A DNA stretch of 64,000 bases from an uncultured Bacteroidia bacterium (GTDB lineage Bacteria > Bacteroidota > Bacteroidia > Bacteroidales > Prolixibacteraceae). Below, one piece after another: positions 21,201 to 29,780 of this stretch. How positions within the stretch are numbered: position 1 is the stretch's first letter; every line of letters starts with the position of its first letter. Location: assembly GCA_903927965.1 (NCBI GenBank), contig CAIYPA010000348.1:1-64000 (forward strand), written 5' to 3'. The notes under the pieces were generated by a model, which searched no databases, was not told the origin of the DNA, and saw only the letters and a program-made list of their open reading frames with translations. Both the position numbers and the translations under genes were made by a program.

Positions 21201-21644
21201 CAACTCCATATTGCGTGAATTGATATTGGTAGCAGCACCTGTCTTCTCAGTCGAGAAAGCAGATGGCTTCATTCCGACTACTGTTACTTCCGCAACTTCG
21301 GTCGTGCTTTCCTTGAGGTTCACATTAAGAATAAAAGTTTCACCCAGTGAAAGGTTGATTTCAGAGTAAGTTGATTTGGCGTAGCCCACAAATGAAATTT
21401 CCACCTTATAAGGCCCCCCGGTACGCATCCCTTGTAAAGAAAAGCGGCCATCTGAATTGGTTATCGTTCCATATTGTGTTCCGGATGGAACATGCACAAC
21501 AGAAATTGCTGCACCTGGAAGGCTTTCATTGTTCCCTGTGATCCTTCCACTAATTCCCGAAGTTGTCACTTGAGCAAGTGAGGAAAAAACCATTCCTGTG
21601 ATTAACAGGATGACGAGAAAGAATTTGCTTAAATTGTTTTTCAT
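18294..21644 (-). CDS. TonB-dependent receptor, Oar-like paralog of 13240..16563
   Basis: Same architecture: ISGRITGNNESLPGAAISVVHVPSGTQYGT, YMTNVTVDGANFNNNFGLSGG, EPISMDAIEEIQVAVAPYDV, ends GLRYIFN. Confidence 0.93.
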   Translation of the reverse strand: MKNNLSKFFLVILLITGMVFSSLAQVTTSGISGRITGNNESLPGAAISVVHVPSGTQYGTITNSDGRFSLQGMRTGGPYKVEISFVGYAKSTYSEINLSLGETFILNVNLKESTTEVAEVTVVGMKPSAFSTEKTGAATNINSRNMELIPSMNRSLNDYTKLSPFATGSGSFVGRESYMTNVTVDGANFNNNFGLSGGNMPGVSGEPISMDAIEEIQVAVAPYDVTQSNFTGAGINAVTKSGTNTIKGSGYTYYRDQSFNGKKVRDTELTVSQSSKKVFGFNVGGPIIKNKLFFFLSGESENTLTPGNTILANPNAAGTTSTDPNVNTRVAASDLQDFSSFLKTKFGYETGRYENWGGDNEKNDKFLAKLDWNIDRNNKFTIRYNYSKSSAIFRPSNSGDASPSINSSTGYGRHSLLGGMSFENSQYSNTSTLNSLTAELNSHFRGIQNKLLVAYTNYSQPRSSKSSTFPFIDIMSGDPTVGTVYMSAGYELFSWMNNVQNNTLILTDNATYSMDKHTLTFGLSYENQYFANSYLRQGSGYYRFKDMASFKSYVNGDGLNTDGSNKAFSTSYDPIAFAYTYPINGYTDPAAKLSFGQFSSYIQDEWNALDNLKVTAGLRIDIPMYLSGAVANPGLDGQKFRSWESALVPEKVDLSSWPTVKVLWSPRLGFNWDVYGDKSLKIRGGTGVFTGRIPFVWFTNQPTNSGMLQYQFVVSQNGGTASQAQLARIPFEADASKLLSNTAIADIFPQKNVIGGKIAAIDKNFKLPQVWRTSIGADIKLPKDMRLSVDAIYTKDINSIWFDNINMNDAASTIKEGPYNRPYWSNSTNATKYYNTTFQNVVIMRNTKKGDGLTLSAQLDLPKIAGFTGMVGYSRSMGHEVTGKTGSDPFSAWQYRQITNSLNDEETGLTSNNTPHRVIGEVNYSLDYANHLASTTISVFYTGYKGGAYSYLYFGDMNKDGSSTHELMYIPKNQNELLWSTQADADAYFAFAQQDPYLSKHAGEFMKRYGAYLPWNSRFDVRLMQEFKMKFGASTNKLQFSVDVVNFSNLLNSSWGLSQSLVSGSPLTVVGKDATTGMLKVSMQKINGEYVKSSFKDPTSVAGTYGIQIGLRYIFN

Positions 21645-22038
21645 TAATTAATCATTTTATGTTAATGGACAAATTTTGATTTTTTTTAAATCATATCACA
21701 ATTTTTCGTAACGGTTTTTAACTTCCTATGACAAACCGTGTAAACACAACATCAATAAATCGAATAATTGTATGTTATATTTCAAAAATCTTAAATTTCC
21801 GGTCAAAATTAAACATACAAAATCATTTCATACTTGATCTGAATCACCATAGGTATTCTATTTATTAACTTATCGGCGGATTTTTATTAACAATCTTTTA
21901 AAATAATTAACATTTCAAAAAATCGACTCATTAACATCCTGAATAATAACCAAATAGATCCTTTTTGTATATAAGTAACTAACAATGTGATGGTTACATA
22001 TTGAGAGAAATTTCTGCCGGATTTTTGATTTGAATTCG

Positions 22039-22046
22039 TACTTTTG
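22039..22046 (+). promoter_or_regulatory. Bacteroidota -7-like element (TACTTTTG) upstream of nadA
   Basis: Matches TANNTTTG; lies inside the longest ORF extension, supporting the downstream start at 22072. Confidence 0.45.
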
Positions 22047-22071
22047 CGCCTATAGTTACAACGTTATTCGC

Positions 22072-23064
22072 ATGGTAGAAAACAAATATCGCCAACTTGT
22101 ATTAAAGCATGGTTTTGTAAACGAACCGGTATCAGTTGATATTGATTTGTTGAAGGAGATCAACTTCTTAAAACGATCCAAAAATGCAGTGATCCTTGGA
22201 CATTACTATATTTCACCTGAACTTCAGGATATTTCTGATTTCTTAGGCGATTCGCTCGCACTTGCCCAAAAGGCACAAAAGACCGATGCCGATATAATCC
22301 TATTTGTAGGTGTTCATTTTATGGGTGAGACAGCTAAAATTCTAAATCCTGGGAAAAAAGTGATCGTTCCCGATCTGAATGCCGGATGCTCTTTGGCTGA
22401 ATCGGCCCCTGCAGGAGCATTTTTAACATTTAAAAACAACCATGCGGGACATAAGGTCATCTCTTATATCAATTGTTCTGCCGAAATTAAGGCCCTTTCC
22501 GATGTGATTGTTACATCATCTAATGCGATGAAGATTGTTGAATCATTTCCCAAACAACAACCATTGATTTTTGCACCTGATAAAAATCTGGGAAATTATA
22601 TCAACTCAGTTACTGGAAGGGAAATGGTTCTTTGGGATGGCGCCTGTATGGTCCATGAGAAATACTCGCTTGAGAAAATAATTGACTTAATGGATCAACA
22701 TCCTGATTCAGAATTTATTGCTCATCCAGAATGTACCCAACCGGTATTAATGGTAGCCAATTTTATTGGTTCTACGACCGCTTTGCTTAGTTACGTGACA
22801 AAAAGTATTGCTTCAAAATTTATTGTTGCTACCGAAAGTGGGATCCTTCATCAGATGCTGAAAGCGAATCCCGATAAAATCTTTATTCCTGCACCATCAA
22901 CAGATTCAACTTGTGGATGTAATGATTGCAGTTTTATGAAATTGAACACATTACAGAAATTATATCTTGCCCTAAAATATGAGCAACCCGAAATATTACT
23001 GGATCCTTCCCTACTCGAAAAAGCTAAAATTCCAATCCTACGGATGCTGGAACTTTCCAAATAA
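22072..23064 (+). CDS. nadA: Quinolinate synthase A (start refined to MVENKYRQ...; ORF track begins at 22030)
   Basis: ILGHYYISPELQDISDFLGDSLALAQKA, NCSAEIKALSDVIVTSSNAM, DSTCGCNDCSFMKLNTL. Confidence 0.96.
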   Translation: MVENKYRQLVLKHGFVNEPVSVDIDLLKEINFLKRSKNAVILGHYYISPELQDISDFLGDSLALAQKAQKTDADIILFVGVHFMGETAKILNPGKKVIVPDLNAGCSLAESAPAGAFLTFKNNHAGHKVISYINCSAEIKALSDVIVTSSNAMKIVESFPKQQPLIFAPDKNLGNYINSVTGREMVLWDGACMVHEKYSLEKIIDLMDQHPDSEFIAHPECTQPVLMVANFIGSTTALLSYVTKSIASKFIVATESGILHQMLKANPDKIFIPAPSTDSTCGCNDCSFMKLNTLQKLYLALKYEQPEILLDPSLLEKAKIPILRMLELSK

Positions 23065-23219
23065 TTATGAAAACACCAATACACAACTGTTTTCATTCAT
23101 TTAGCATCTTATATGGTATAAAATTATTTTCTTTGCGCTATGAAATTTACCGATTCATTTGCATTTTGAAAAGGGTTAAATTTACAATCGGGATTGGTAA
23201 AATCGAAAAATATTAAATA

Positions 23220-24569
23220 TTGATGAGAAAAATTAAACAGTTTTTATTCGTAACCATGCTCCTGTCGGGGATGATTTACAGTTCTTGTAAAAAGAGTAGT
23301 TCCTCCGATTCCAGCACAACAACCGTAGCCGGTGTAGGTGAGTATATTGGTTCTGTAGTTGTCCATTCCAAGACAGATACAATGCTGACCTATTTCCTGT
23401 CTAAAAATTACAACAGGATTACCGGATCGCTTGAGTTGTACACTTCGGATGATATTGATTTCGCGAAATACCTGGCAAATCTCAAATCGGTAACAGGTTC
23501 TGTTCAGCTTTATAAGATAAGAAATAGTGATCTCTCCTTCTTGTCAAATGTCACAAAGATAACAGGAGACCTTCAGATTTCTGCGTGTCCCAACCTTACA
23601 TCCCTATCGGGATTATATAAGCTCGATACGTTGACCACTGGACTGATTATTGAAAATAATCCCAAAATTAAGGATTTGCAAGGATTGGGACATGTCCTAA
23701 CAATGATGAATCTTACAATCACCAACAATGCGGCCCTTCAGTCTCTGGTTGGTCTGAACAGCCTGTCTTCAATAACGGGAAATATTTCCATTGGTGAAAA
23801 TCCGATTCTTACATCGGTCAATGGATTGGTAAGCCTTGAGACAGTAACATCGAATATCCTGATGTACAATAACCCACAGCAGCTCAACCTTTATGGCTTA
23901 AACAGTTTAAAGGGGATAACAGGAAACCTGACCCTTTCGGGTTTACCTTCACTTACTGATATTACCGCTTTAAGTTTACTTGATGACACAATTGCCTCAA
24001 TTGTTATTTCCGGTTGCAACCATTTGACCGATTTGAATGGACTAAATAACCTGCCCAAGATTTCAAAAGACCTAAGGTTGGTGAATTGCAATGAATTAAT
24101 TAATTTACAAGGACTTACTAAAATAGATACAATTGGCGGGACAATAGAACTAAGCAAACTTCCAGCTTTCAGGTCGTTTGCTGGACCGACAGCATTGAAA
24201 GGAATCAGAAAAGACCTTCGGATCGAAGAATGTAATGCATTAACATCGTTGGAAGGTTTAACGAAATTGGATAGCATTAATGGTAGTCTTGTCCTGGACG
24301 ACAATTTAAGTCTTACAAACCTCAAAGGGATTGATAAACTAAAGGTGGTCAGGGGAAATGTTGAGATCCTTAATAATGAGAATCTGGTATCACTTGATGG
24401 TATGGATAACATAACCACAATTTCAGGAAACCTTGATGTTTATTACAATCCCAAACTTACAAGTTATTGCGCAATTAAATCTTTGACCCTGACTAAATTT
24501 GCATACATTGGATTCAATGGTTATTCTCCGACTCTTACCCAAATAAAAGCTGGGAGTTGCTCGAAGTAA
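23220..24569 (+). CDS. Leucine-rich/receptor-L-domain-like repeat lipoprotein
   Basis: Lipobox-like SGMIYSSCKK; about 23-25-aa repeats of I.G.L.I..NP.LTSL.GL..L. Confidence 0.7.
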   Translation: MMRKIKQFLFVTMLLSGMIYSSCKKSSSSDSSTTTVAGVGEYIGSVVVHSKTDTMLTYFLSKNYNRITGSLELYTSDDIDFAKYLANLKSVTGSVQLYKIRNSDLSFLSNVTKITGDLQISACPNLTSLSGLYKLDTLTTGLIIENNPKIKDLQGLGHVLTMMNLTITNNAALQSLVGLNSLSSITGNISIGENPILTSVNGLVSLETVTSNILMYNNPQQLNLYGLNSLKGITGNLTLSGLPSLTDITALSLLDDTIASIVISGCNHLTDLNGLNNLPKISKDLRLVNCNELINLQGLTKIDTIGGTIELSKLPAFRSFAGPTALKGIRKDLRIEECNALTSLEGLTKLDSINGSLVLDDNLSLTNLKGIDKLKVVRGNVEILNNENLVSLDGMDNITTISGNLDVYYNPKLTSYCAIKSLTLTKFAYIGFNGYSPTLTQIKAGSCSK

Positions 24570-24580
24570 AAAAAATAGAG

Positions 24581-24620
24581 CAAATAAAAAAGCCACTTGA
24601 GAAGGTGGCTTTTTTATTTG
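24581..24620. terminator. Bidirectional rho-independent terminator
   Basis: CAAATAAAAAAGCCAC-(8 nt)-GTGGCTTTTTTATTTG perfect 16-bp stem between convergent genes. Confidence 0.93.
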
Positions 24621-24635
24621 TTAAATATCAGTAAC

Positions 24636-25649
24636 TTATTCGATCTCTTCTGTCCAATGATAAGGATCTGGTTCTAACCCATATTGAATTCCACGAAGTT
24701 TTTCATAAAGTTGAACACTAATTTTTCCCGGTTCATTTCCATAAAGATATTCAATGTCCTTGTCGGCATCATAGACCCTTTTAATTGGCGAAATAACGGC
24801 GGCAGTACCACAAGCTCCCACTTCGTCAAATTCAGCCAACTCCTCAACATCAATCCTACGTTCCTCAACCTTTAATCCCACATCGGAGGCAAGTTGCCTA
24901 AGGCTCATATTCGTTATTGAGGGCAAGATGGATTCAGATTTTGGTGTAACATAGGTATTGCCTTTAATGGCAAAAAAATTGGCAGGGCCACATTCATCAA
25001 TGTATTTCTTTTCTCTTGCATCAAGGTATAAAACAGCGGAAAATCCTTCGTCATGTGCACGATGACCCGCAACAAGACTGGCTGCATAATTTCCACCAAC
25101 TTTAATTTTCCCTGTTCCAAGCGGCGCCGCCCGGTCGTATTCACGGTAAATTACCAGATCCGTTGGTTTAAAACCTTCTTTAAAATAAGGACCAACAGGC
25201 ATTACCATTACCATAAAGAGATATTCATCAGAAGGTTTGACACCGATCTGGGGACCAGTGCCAATCAACAATGGGCGTACATACAACGAAGCACCAGAAT
25301 CATAAGGGGGAACGTAAGCCAGATTCAGCTTCACTACTTTCCTAACAGCTTCAGTAAACAACTCTGTGGGAACTTCCGCCATCATGATCCCCTGAGCAGA
25401 GTGCTGCATCCTTTTTGCATTCTCTTCCATCCTAAAGACCCTGATCTTTCCGTCTTTTCCCCTGAAGGCCTTCAAGCCTTCAAATGCTTCCTGACCGTAA
25501 TGAAAAGTAGTTGCTGCAATATGCAATGAGACATTTTCAGAATCAGAGATTTCCAAATCTCCCCATTGACCATTCCGATACCAGCAACGAATATTATAAT
25601 CTGCTTTACTATACCCAAATCCCAGGTTTTTCCAATCGATAGTTTTCAT
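24636..25649 (-). CDS. ilvE: Branched-chain amino acid aminotransferase
   Basis: HYGQEAFEGLKAFRGKDGKIRVFRMEENAKRM, GKIKVGGNYAASL, DECGPANFFAIKG. Confidence 0.96.
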   Translation of the reverse strand: MKTIDWKNLGFGYSKADYNIRCWYRNGQWGDLEISDSENVSLHIAATTFHYGQEAFEGLKAFRGKDGKIRVFRMEENAKRMQHSAQGIMMAEVPTELFTEAVRKVVKLNLAYVPPYDSGASLYVRPLLIGTGPQIGVKPSDEYLFMVMVMPVGPYFKEGFKPTDLVIYREYDRAAPLGTGKIKVGGNYAASLVAGHRAHDEGFSAVLYLDAREKKYIDECGPANFFAIKGNTYVTPKSESILPSITNMSLRQLASDVGLKVEERRIDVEELAEFDEVGACGTAAVISPIKRVYDADKDIEYLYGNEPGKISVQLYEKLRGIQYGLEPDPYHWTEEIE

Positions 25650-25965
25650 AGCTTAATTTTATTCTATTAAAATTCTGTTTGCTAAAATACAATTAATCTA
25701 CCAACAGGCAAAGAACAATTTTCAATCCCATTAAATCACCAATAAATTGAATTTCGATCAAAATTTTTATTAACCGAAATATCAACAATTCGAATGGGCA
25801 AGATAGGCCATATTTGCTTTTATATTACTAATTATCAAAATGTTATCCAACTCAATAAAACCATTGAAACAGTTTGGAAACTACAATAAATATCCAGCAC
25901 AAAAAAAAATTTTTTAATCCTTTTATTGGCTGAAAAATAAGCTTAAAAACTATTTAAATTTAATA

Positions 25966-25973
25966 TACATTTG
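25966..25973 (+). promoter_or_regulatory. Bacteroidota -7-like element (TACATTTG) upstream of the KamA cassette
   Basis: TANNTTTG match about 98 nt upstream of 26071. Confidence 0.35.
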
Positions 25974-26070
25974 CAAAGTTTTCTACACAGATTAGTTAGT
26001 GTAAAAGCCTGATATTCTGAATAATGTAATCATTTTTCTTAACTTGGAACGTAGAGTAGCATAATTTTAA

Positions 26071-27327
26071 ATGAAAACAGGAAATACAGTGATAGCGCCT
26101 TTAGTTTCGGAAGAGGCATCAACATCCGAATCCCCGGTTCCCATCGTACCGAGAGGGATATTCACACTATTTAATAATAACCTTCAAAATTCCATATCAT
26201 TTCCTTATGATGCTTCGGTAAGTAGTTTTATGAAAAAAAATTACCCTGAAACCACAAAAAAGGAATGGAACAACTGGATTTGGCAGGTTAAAAATAGCAT
26301 TCAAACTGATGAAAGGCTCAAAGAGATATTTGGAGAATCCTATGAAAATGTAATCGGTTCATTGCCTGACAACCATCTGCCTTTTCGGATCACACCCTAT
26401 TTTGCCTCCCTTTTAAACCGGTTTGATGCGGATCACCCACTTTTCAGAACAATGATCCCTGCAAAAGAGGAACTTACAACTGGAAGGGGCGAAAAAATTG
26501 ACCCACTCAATGAGGAATTCGATACACCTGTTCCACATATTGTCCATCGATATCCCGACAGGGTGTTATTTACCGTAACTGGTTTTTGTGCCGCATACTG
26601 TCGGTATTGTACCAGAAGCCATATGGTCGCAAAGGACAATAAAAGTCACGTATCATCACAAAGCTGGGATGTAGCCATTGACTATATTCGTAAACACAAA
26701 GAGATAAGGGATGTACTTATCTCAGGAGGTGACCCTCTTACATTATCGGATACCAGGCTGGAATATCTGTTATCACAATTAAGGGCTATTCCTCACGTCG
26801 AAATAATCAGGATTGGCACCAAAATCCCGGTTGTTCTGCCTATGAGAATTACCAATGCACTGGTTAAAATGATCAAGAAATACCATCCGGTAATGATGAG
26901 CCTTCATTTTTCCCACTTTGACGAATTGAGTATCGAAACAAAAGAGGCTTGTAACCGACTTGCGGATGGTGGAATTCCACTTGGGAGCCAGTGCGTACTT
27001 TTAAAAGGGGTTAATGATTCTGTCGAGACTTTCAAAAAATTGAATCACGAATTGTTAAAAGTACGGGTAAGGCCCTATTATATTTATCAATGCGACTTAA
27101 TTCCCGGTTCGGCCCATTTTCGCACCGAAATAAAAAAAGGTCTTGAAATAATCAAAGGTCTTCGTGGTTATACTACTGGATATGCAGTTCCACATTTTGT
27201 AATAGATGCCCCTGGTGGAGGAGGGAAAATCCCCCTTTTACCTGAATCAATTAAATGTGTAGACGAAAACGGTATCACATTAATCAATTATGAAGGAAAA
27301 GAATACTTTTATCCTGAAAAAACATAA
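26071..27327 (+). CDS. KamA-family radical SAM lysine 2,3-aminomutase-like protein
   Basis: CAAYCRYCTR (CxxxCxxC), SGGDPLT, YYIYQCDLIPGSAHFRT, GYAVPHFVIDAPGGGGK (PLP lysine motif). Confidence 0.93.
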   Translation: MKTGNTVIAPLVSEEASTSESPVPIVPRGIFTLFNNNLQNSISFPYDASVSSFMKKNYPETTKKEWNNWIWQVKNSIQTDERLKEIFGESYENVIGSLPDNHLPFRITPYFASLLNRFDADHPLFRTMIPAKEELTTGRGEKIDPLNEEFDTPVPHIVHRYPDRVLFTVTGFCAAYCRYCTRSHMVAKDNKSHVSSQSWDVAIDYIRKHKEIRDVLISGGDPLTLSDTRLEYLLSQLRAIPHVEIIRIGTKIPVVLPMRITNALVKMIKKYHPVMMSLHFSHFDELSIETKEACNRLADGGIPLGSQCVLLKGVNDSVETFKKLNHELLKVRVRPYYIYQCDLIPGSAHFRTEIKKGLEIIKGLRGYTTGYAVPHFVIDAPGGGGKIPLLPESIKCVDENGITLINYEGKEYFYPEKT

Positions 27328-27342
27328 CTTGAAACCCACAAC

Positions 27343-28335
27343 ATGATAAAAGTAGGCTTAACCTTCGACCTTAAGGAAGATTATCTAAAGCTCGGATATT
27401 CAAATGAGGAAGTCGCTGAGTTTGATTCACCCGATACGATTGATGCCCTTGATAACGCCATTACAACCTTGGGTTTTGAAGTTGTCCGGATTGGAAATAT
27501 TTTCAACCTTGTAAACTTCCTGAACTCAGGAAAAAAATGTGACCTTGTATTCAATATTTGTGAGGGAATGTTTGGCATTGCCCGGGAAGCCCAGGTTCCC
27601 TGCCTTCTTGATGCCTATCGAATTCCATATGTTTTCAGTGAACCGGACGTGTTAAACCTCACTCTAGATAAAGGACTTACCAAATTGGTTGCGGAACAGG
27701 CAGGAATACCTACAGCACGGTTCAAGGTAATCTCACATCGATCTGAAATACAATTAATTAATTTGCCATTCCCTTTGTTTGTAAAACCAGTGGCAGAAGG
27801 GACAAGTAAGGGAATTGATGGGTATTCACTTGTAAGTGATCGATCTCAACTAAATGAGTCGGTCAATTACCTGTTGGAAACCTTCCATCAACCTGTCCTG
27901 GTTGAAACTTTCCTTCCCGGAAGGGAGTTTACTGTGGGAATTACAGGAAGTGGTAACCATACAAAAGCATTGGGTACCATGGAAATCTTGTTGAACGATC
28001 AGGCTCCCCACCCTATCTATTCTTATTCGGTAAAGAAAGATTGGGAAAAATATGCAAGTTACCGAATTGCAACAGATCCGGTAGCAGTTCAATGCGCTGA
28101 ACTTGCAGTTGAGATTTGGAAACTGATCAAAGGTAAAGATGCAGGGCGCATTGACTTCAGGTTAGATGCAGACGGAAATCCCAACATGATTGAAGTTAAT
28201 CCGCTGGCAGGTCTCAATCCAACCTATTCCGATCTTCCCATCCTTGCCAGGTTAAACGGAATTACTTATGAGACTCTCATCGCTGAAATTATGAATTCTG
28301 CTGTCGAACGATTTCATTTAAAGATCCGCCAATGA
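27343..28335 (+). CDS. D-Ala-D-Ala ligase-like ATP-grasp protein (1)
   Basis: VFNICEGMFGIAREAQVPCLLDAYRIPYVFSEPDV, FVKPVAEGTSKGI, GRIDFRLDADGNPNMIEVNPLAGL. Confidence 0.88.
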   Translation: MIKVGLTFDLKEDYLKLGYSNEEVAEFDSPDTIDALDNAITTLGFEVVRIGNIFNLVNFLNSGKKCDLVFNICEGMFGIAREAQVPCLLDAYRIPYVFSEPDVLNLTLDKGLTKLVAEQAGIPTARFKVISHRSEIQLINLPFPLFVKPVAEGTSKGIDGYSLVSDRSQLNESVNYLLETFHQPVLVETFLPGREFTVGITGSGNHTKALGTMEILLNDQAPHPIYSYSVKKDWEKYASYRIATDPVAVQCAELAVEIWKLIKGKDAGRIDFRLDADGNPNMIEVNPLAGLNPTYSDLPILARLNGITYETLIAEIMNSAVERFHLKIRQ

Positions 28336-29273
28336 AAAATATCCACATACTGCATAATCCTGTTAACGATACATCAAACGAGGATGAACTTGATGTATTG
28401 GAACAGGCAGAACTGATCGAAAATGCACTGACGGAATTGGGCTATACCTTTCAAAGGGCTGCTTTTGATTTGAAAAGCAATACTTTAGCTGAGATTAACA
28501 AACTTCAACCTGTTGAAATGGTTTTCAATCTTGTTGAGGCTATCAACGATTCAGGGAAGTTCAGCTATGTTGTACCTGCCCTTCTTGAGTTACAAAAGAT
28601 ACCATTTTCCGGATCAGGCGCAGAAGCAATTTTTAAGACAACAGATAAGGTATTGTGCAAGACCATTCTCCGCTTTCATAAAATAAATACACCTGATTGG
28701 GCTGAAGATCCGGCAGATTTGGTCTCTGATAAATACTATATTGTAAAGCCCATTTCAGAAGATGGCTCTGTTGGAATAGATGATGCAACAATTATCCTTG
28801 GGGAAAAAATAAAAATGATTCCAAAAGATTTTTTTGCGGAGGAATATATTCATGGCCGTGAATTCAATATTTCGGTTCTCGGAGGACAAGAAGATTTTGA
28901 GATTATGCCTCCTGCTGAAATGTGTTTTTCTGAAGAATACTATGTTTCAAAACCCCGTATCCTTGGTTACAAAGCAAAGTGGGATGAAACCTCTCCCGAA
29001 TATCTCAATACAACCAGAAGTTTTCAGTTTGATTTTTCTGACAATGAATTACTTATTGGAATAAAAGAAATTGCTGCTAAATGCTGGGAAATATTCGGAC
29101 TGAATGGATATGCCAGGGTTGATATAAGAGTTGACAATCACAAAATTCCTCAGGTAATTGAAATAAATGCCAACCCATGTATTTCACCGGATAGTGGATT
29201 TATTGCAGCCTGTGAAAAAAAAGGATTGACGCACATTGAAGTGATTAACAGAATAATAAAAGCCTCAAAATAA
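28332..29273 (+). CDS. D-Ala-D-Ala ligase-like ATP-grasp protein (2)
   Basis: VFNLVEAINDSGKFSYVVPALLELQKIPFSGSGAEA, YIVKPISEDGSVGID, ARVDIRVDNHKIPQVIEINANPCI; 4-nt ATGA overlap with previous gene. Confidence 0.87.
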   Translation: MKNIHILHNPVNDTSNEDELDVLEQAELIENALTELGYTFQRAAFDLKSNTLAEINKLQPVEMVFNLVEAINDSGKFSYVVPALLELQKIPFSGSGAEAIFKTTDKVLCKTILRFHKINTPDWAEDPADLVSDKYYIVKPISEDGSVGIDDATIILGEKIKMIPKDFFAEEYIHGREFNISVLGGQEDFEIMPPAEMCFSEEYYVSKPRILGYKAKWDETSPEYLNTTRSFQFDFSDNELLIGIKEIAAKCWEIFGLNGYARVDIRVDNHKIPQVIEINANPCISPDSGFIAACEKKGLTHIEVINRIIKASK

Positions 29274-29274
29274 T

Positions 29275-29769
29275 ATGAAACAAGAATTCAAATCAGTCGG
29301 GTTTAGAAAGATGGTCGTACCAAGTGACGTCATGAATGTAACCCAGATTTTAAAATCCACTGGATATTTTAAGCCTTACGAAATTGATGTTGCCATCGAA
29401 CTGATTGAGGAACGATTAAAAAATGGGGAAGGGTGCGGTTACCTGTTTTATTTCCTTGAAATTGAAGGCCGTACGGTAGCATACGGCTGTTATGGCGAAA
29501 TCCCATGCACAGTAAAGAATTACGACCTTTATTGGTTGGCCGTTGACGGCAACCTGCGAGGAAAGGGACTTGGTACTCTTTTATTGGCTAAAATAGAGTC
29601 TGAAATTAAGTCACATTCCGGAAGGGGAATCTATATCGAAACCTCCAACAAGGAACAATACACTTCTACCATAGCATTTTATCAAAATTGTAACTATAGA
29701 CAAATTGCAGTTTTTGAAGATTTCTATGATCTCAACGACAACAAAGCGGTTTTTTATAAAAAACTCTGA
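29275..29769 (+). CDS. GNAT-family N-acetyltransferase
   Basis: LAVDGNLRGKGLGTLLLAKIESEI acetyl-CoA motif A; FYQNCNYRQIA. Confidence 0.9.
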   Translation: MKQEFKSVGFRKMVVPSDVMNVTQILKSTGYFKPYEIDVAIELIEERLKNGEGCGYLFYFLEIEGRTVAYGCYGEIPCTVKNYDLYWLAVDGNLRGKGLGTLLLAKIESEIKSHSGRGIYIETSNKEQYTSTIAFYQNCNYRQIAVFEDFYDLNDNKAVFYKKL

Positions 29770-29780
29770 TTATCTGTATT

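Noticed and set aside
23891-24418. 175-aa antisense ORF in the LRR-like gene
   Set aside because: Open only because of the repetitive composition of the sense gene; the translation is a mirror of the repeats.
26433-26639. Antisense ORF inside the KamA gene
   Set aside because: Fully nested in a well-supported CDS with no domain evidence.
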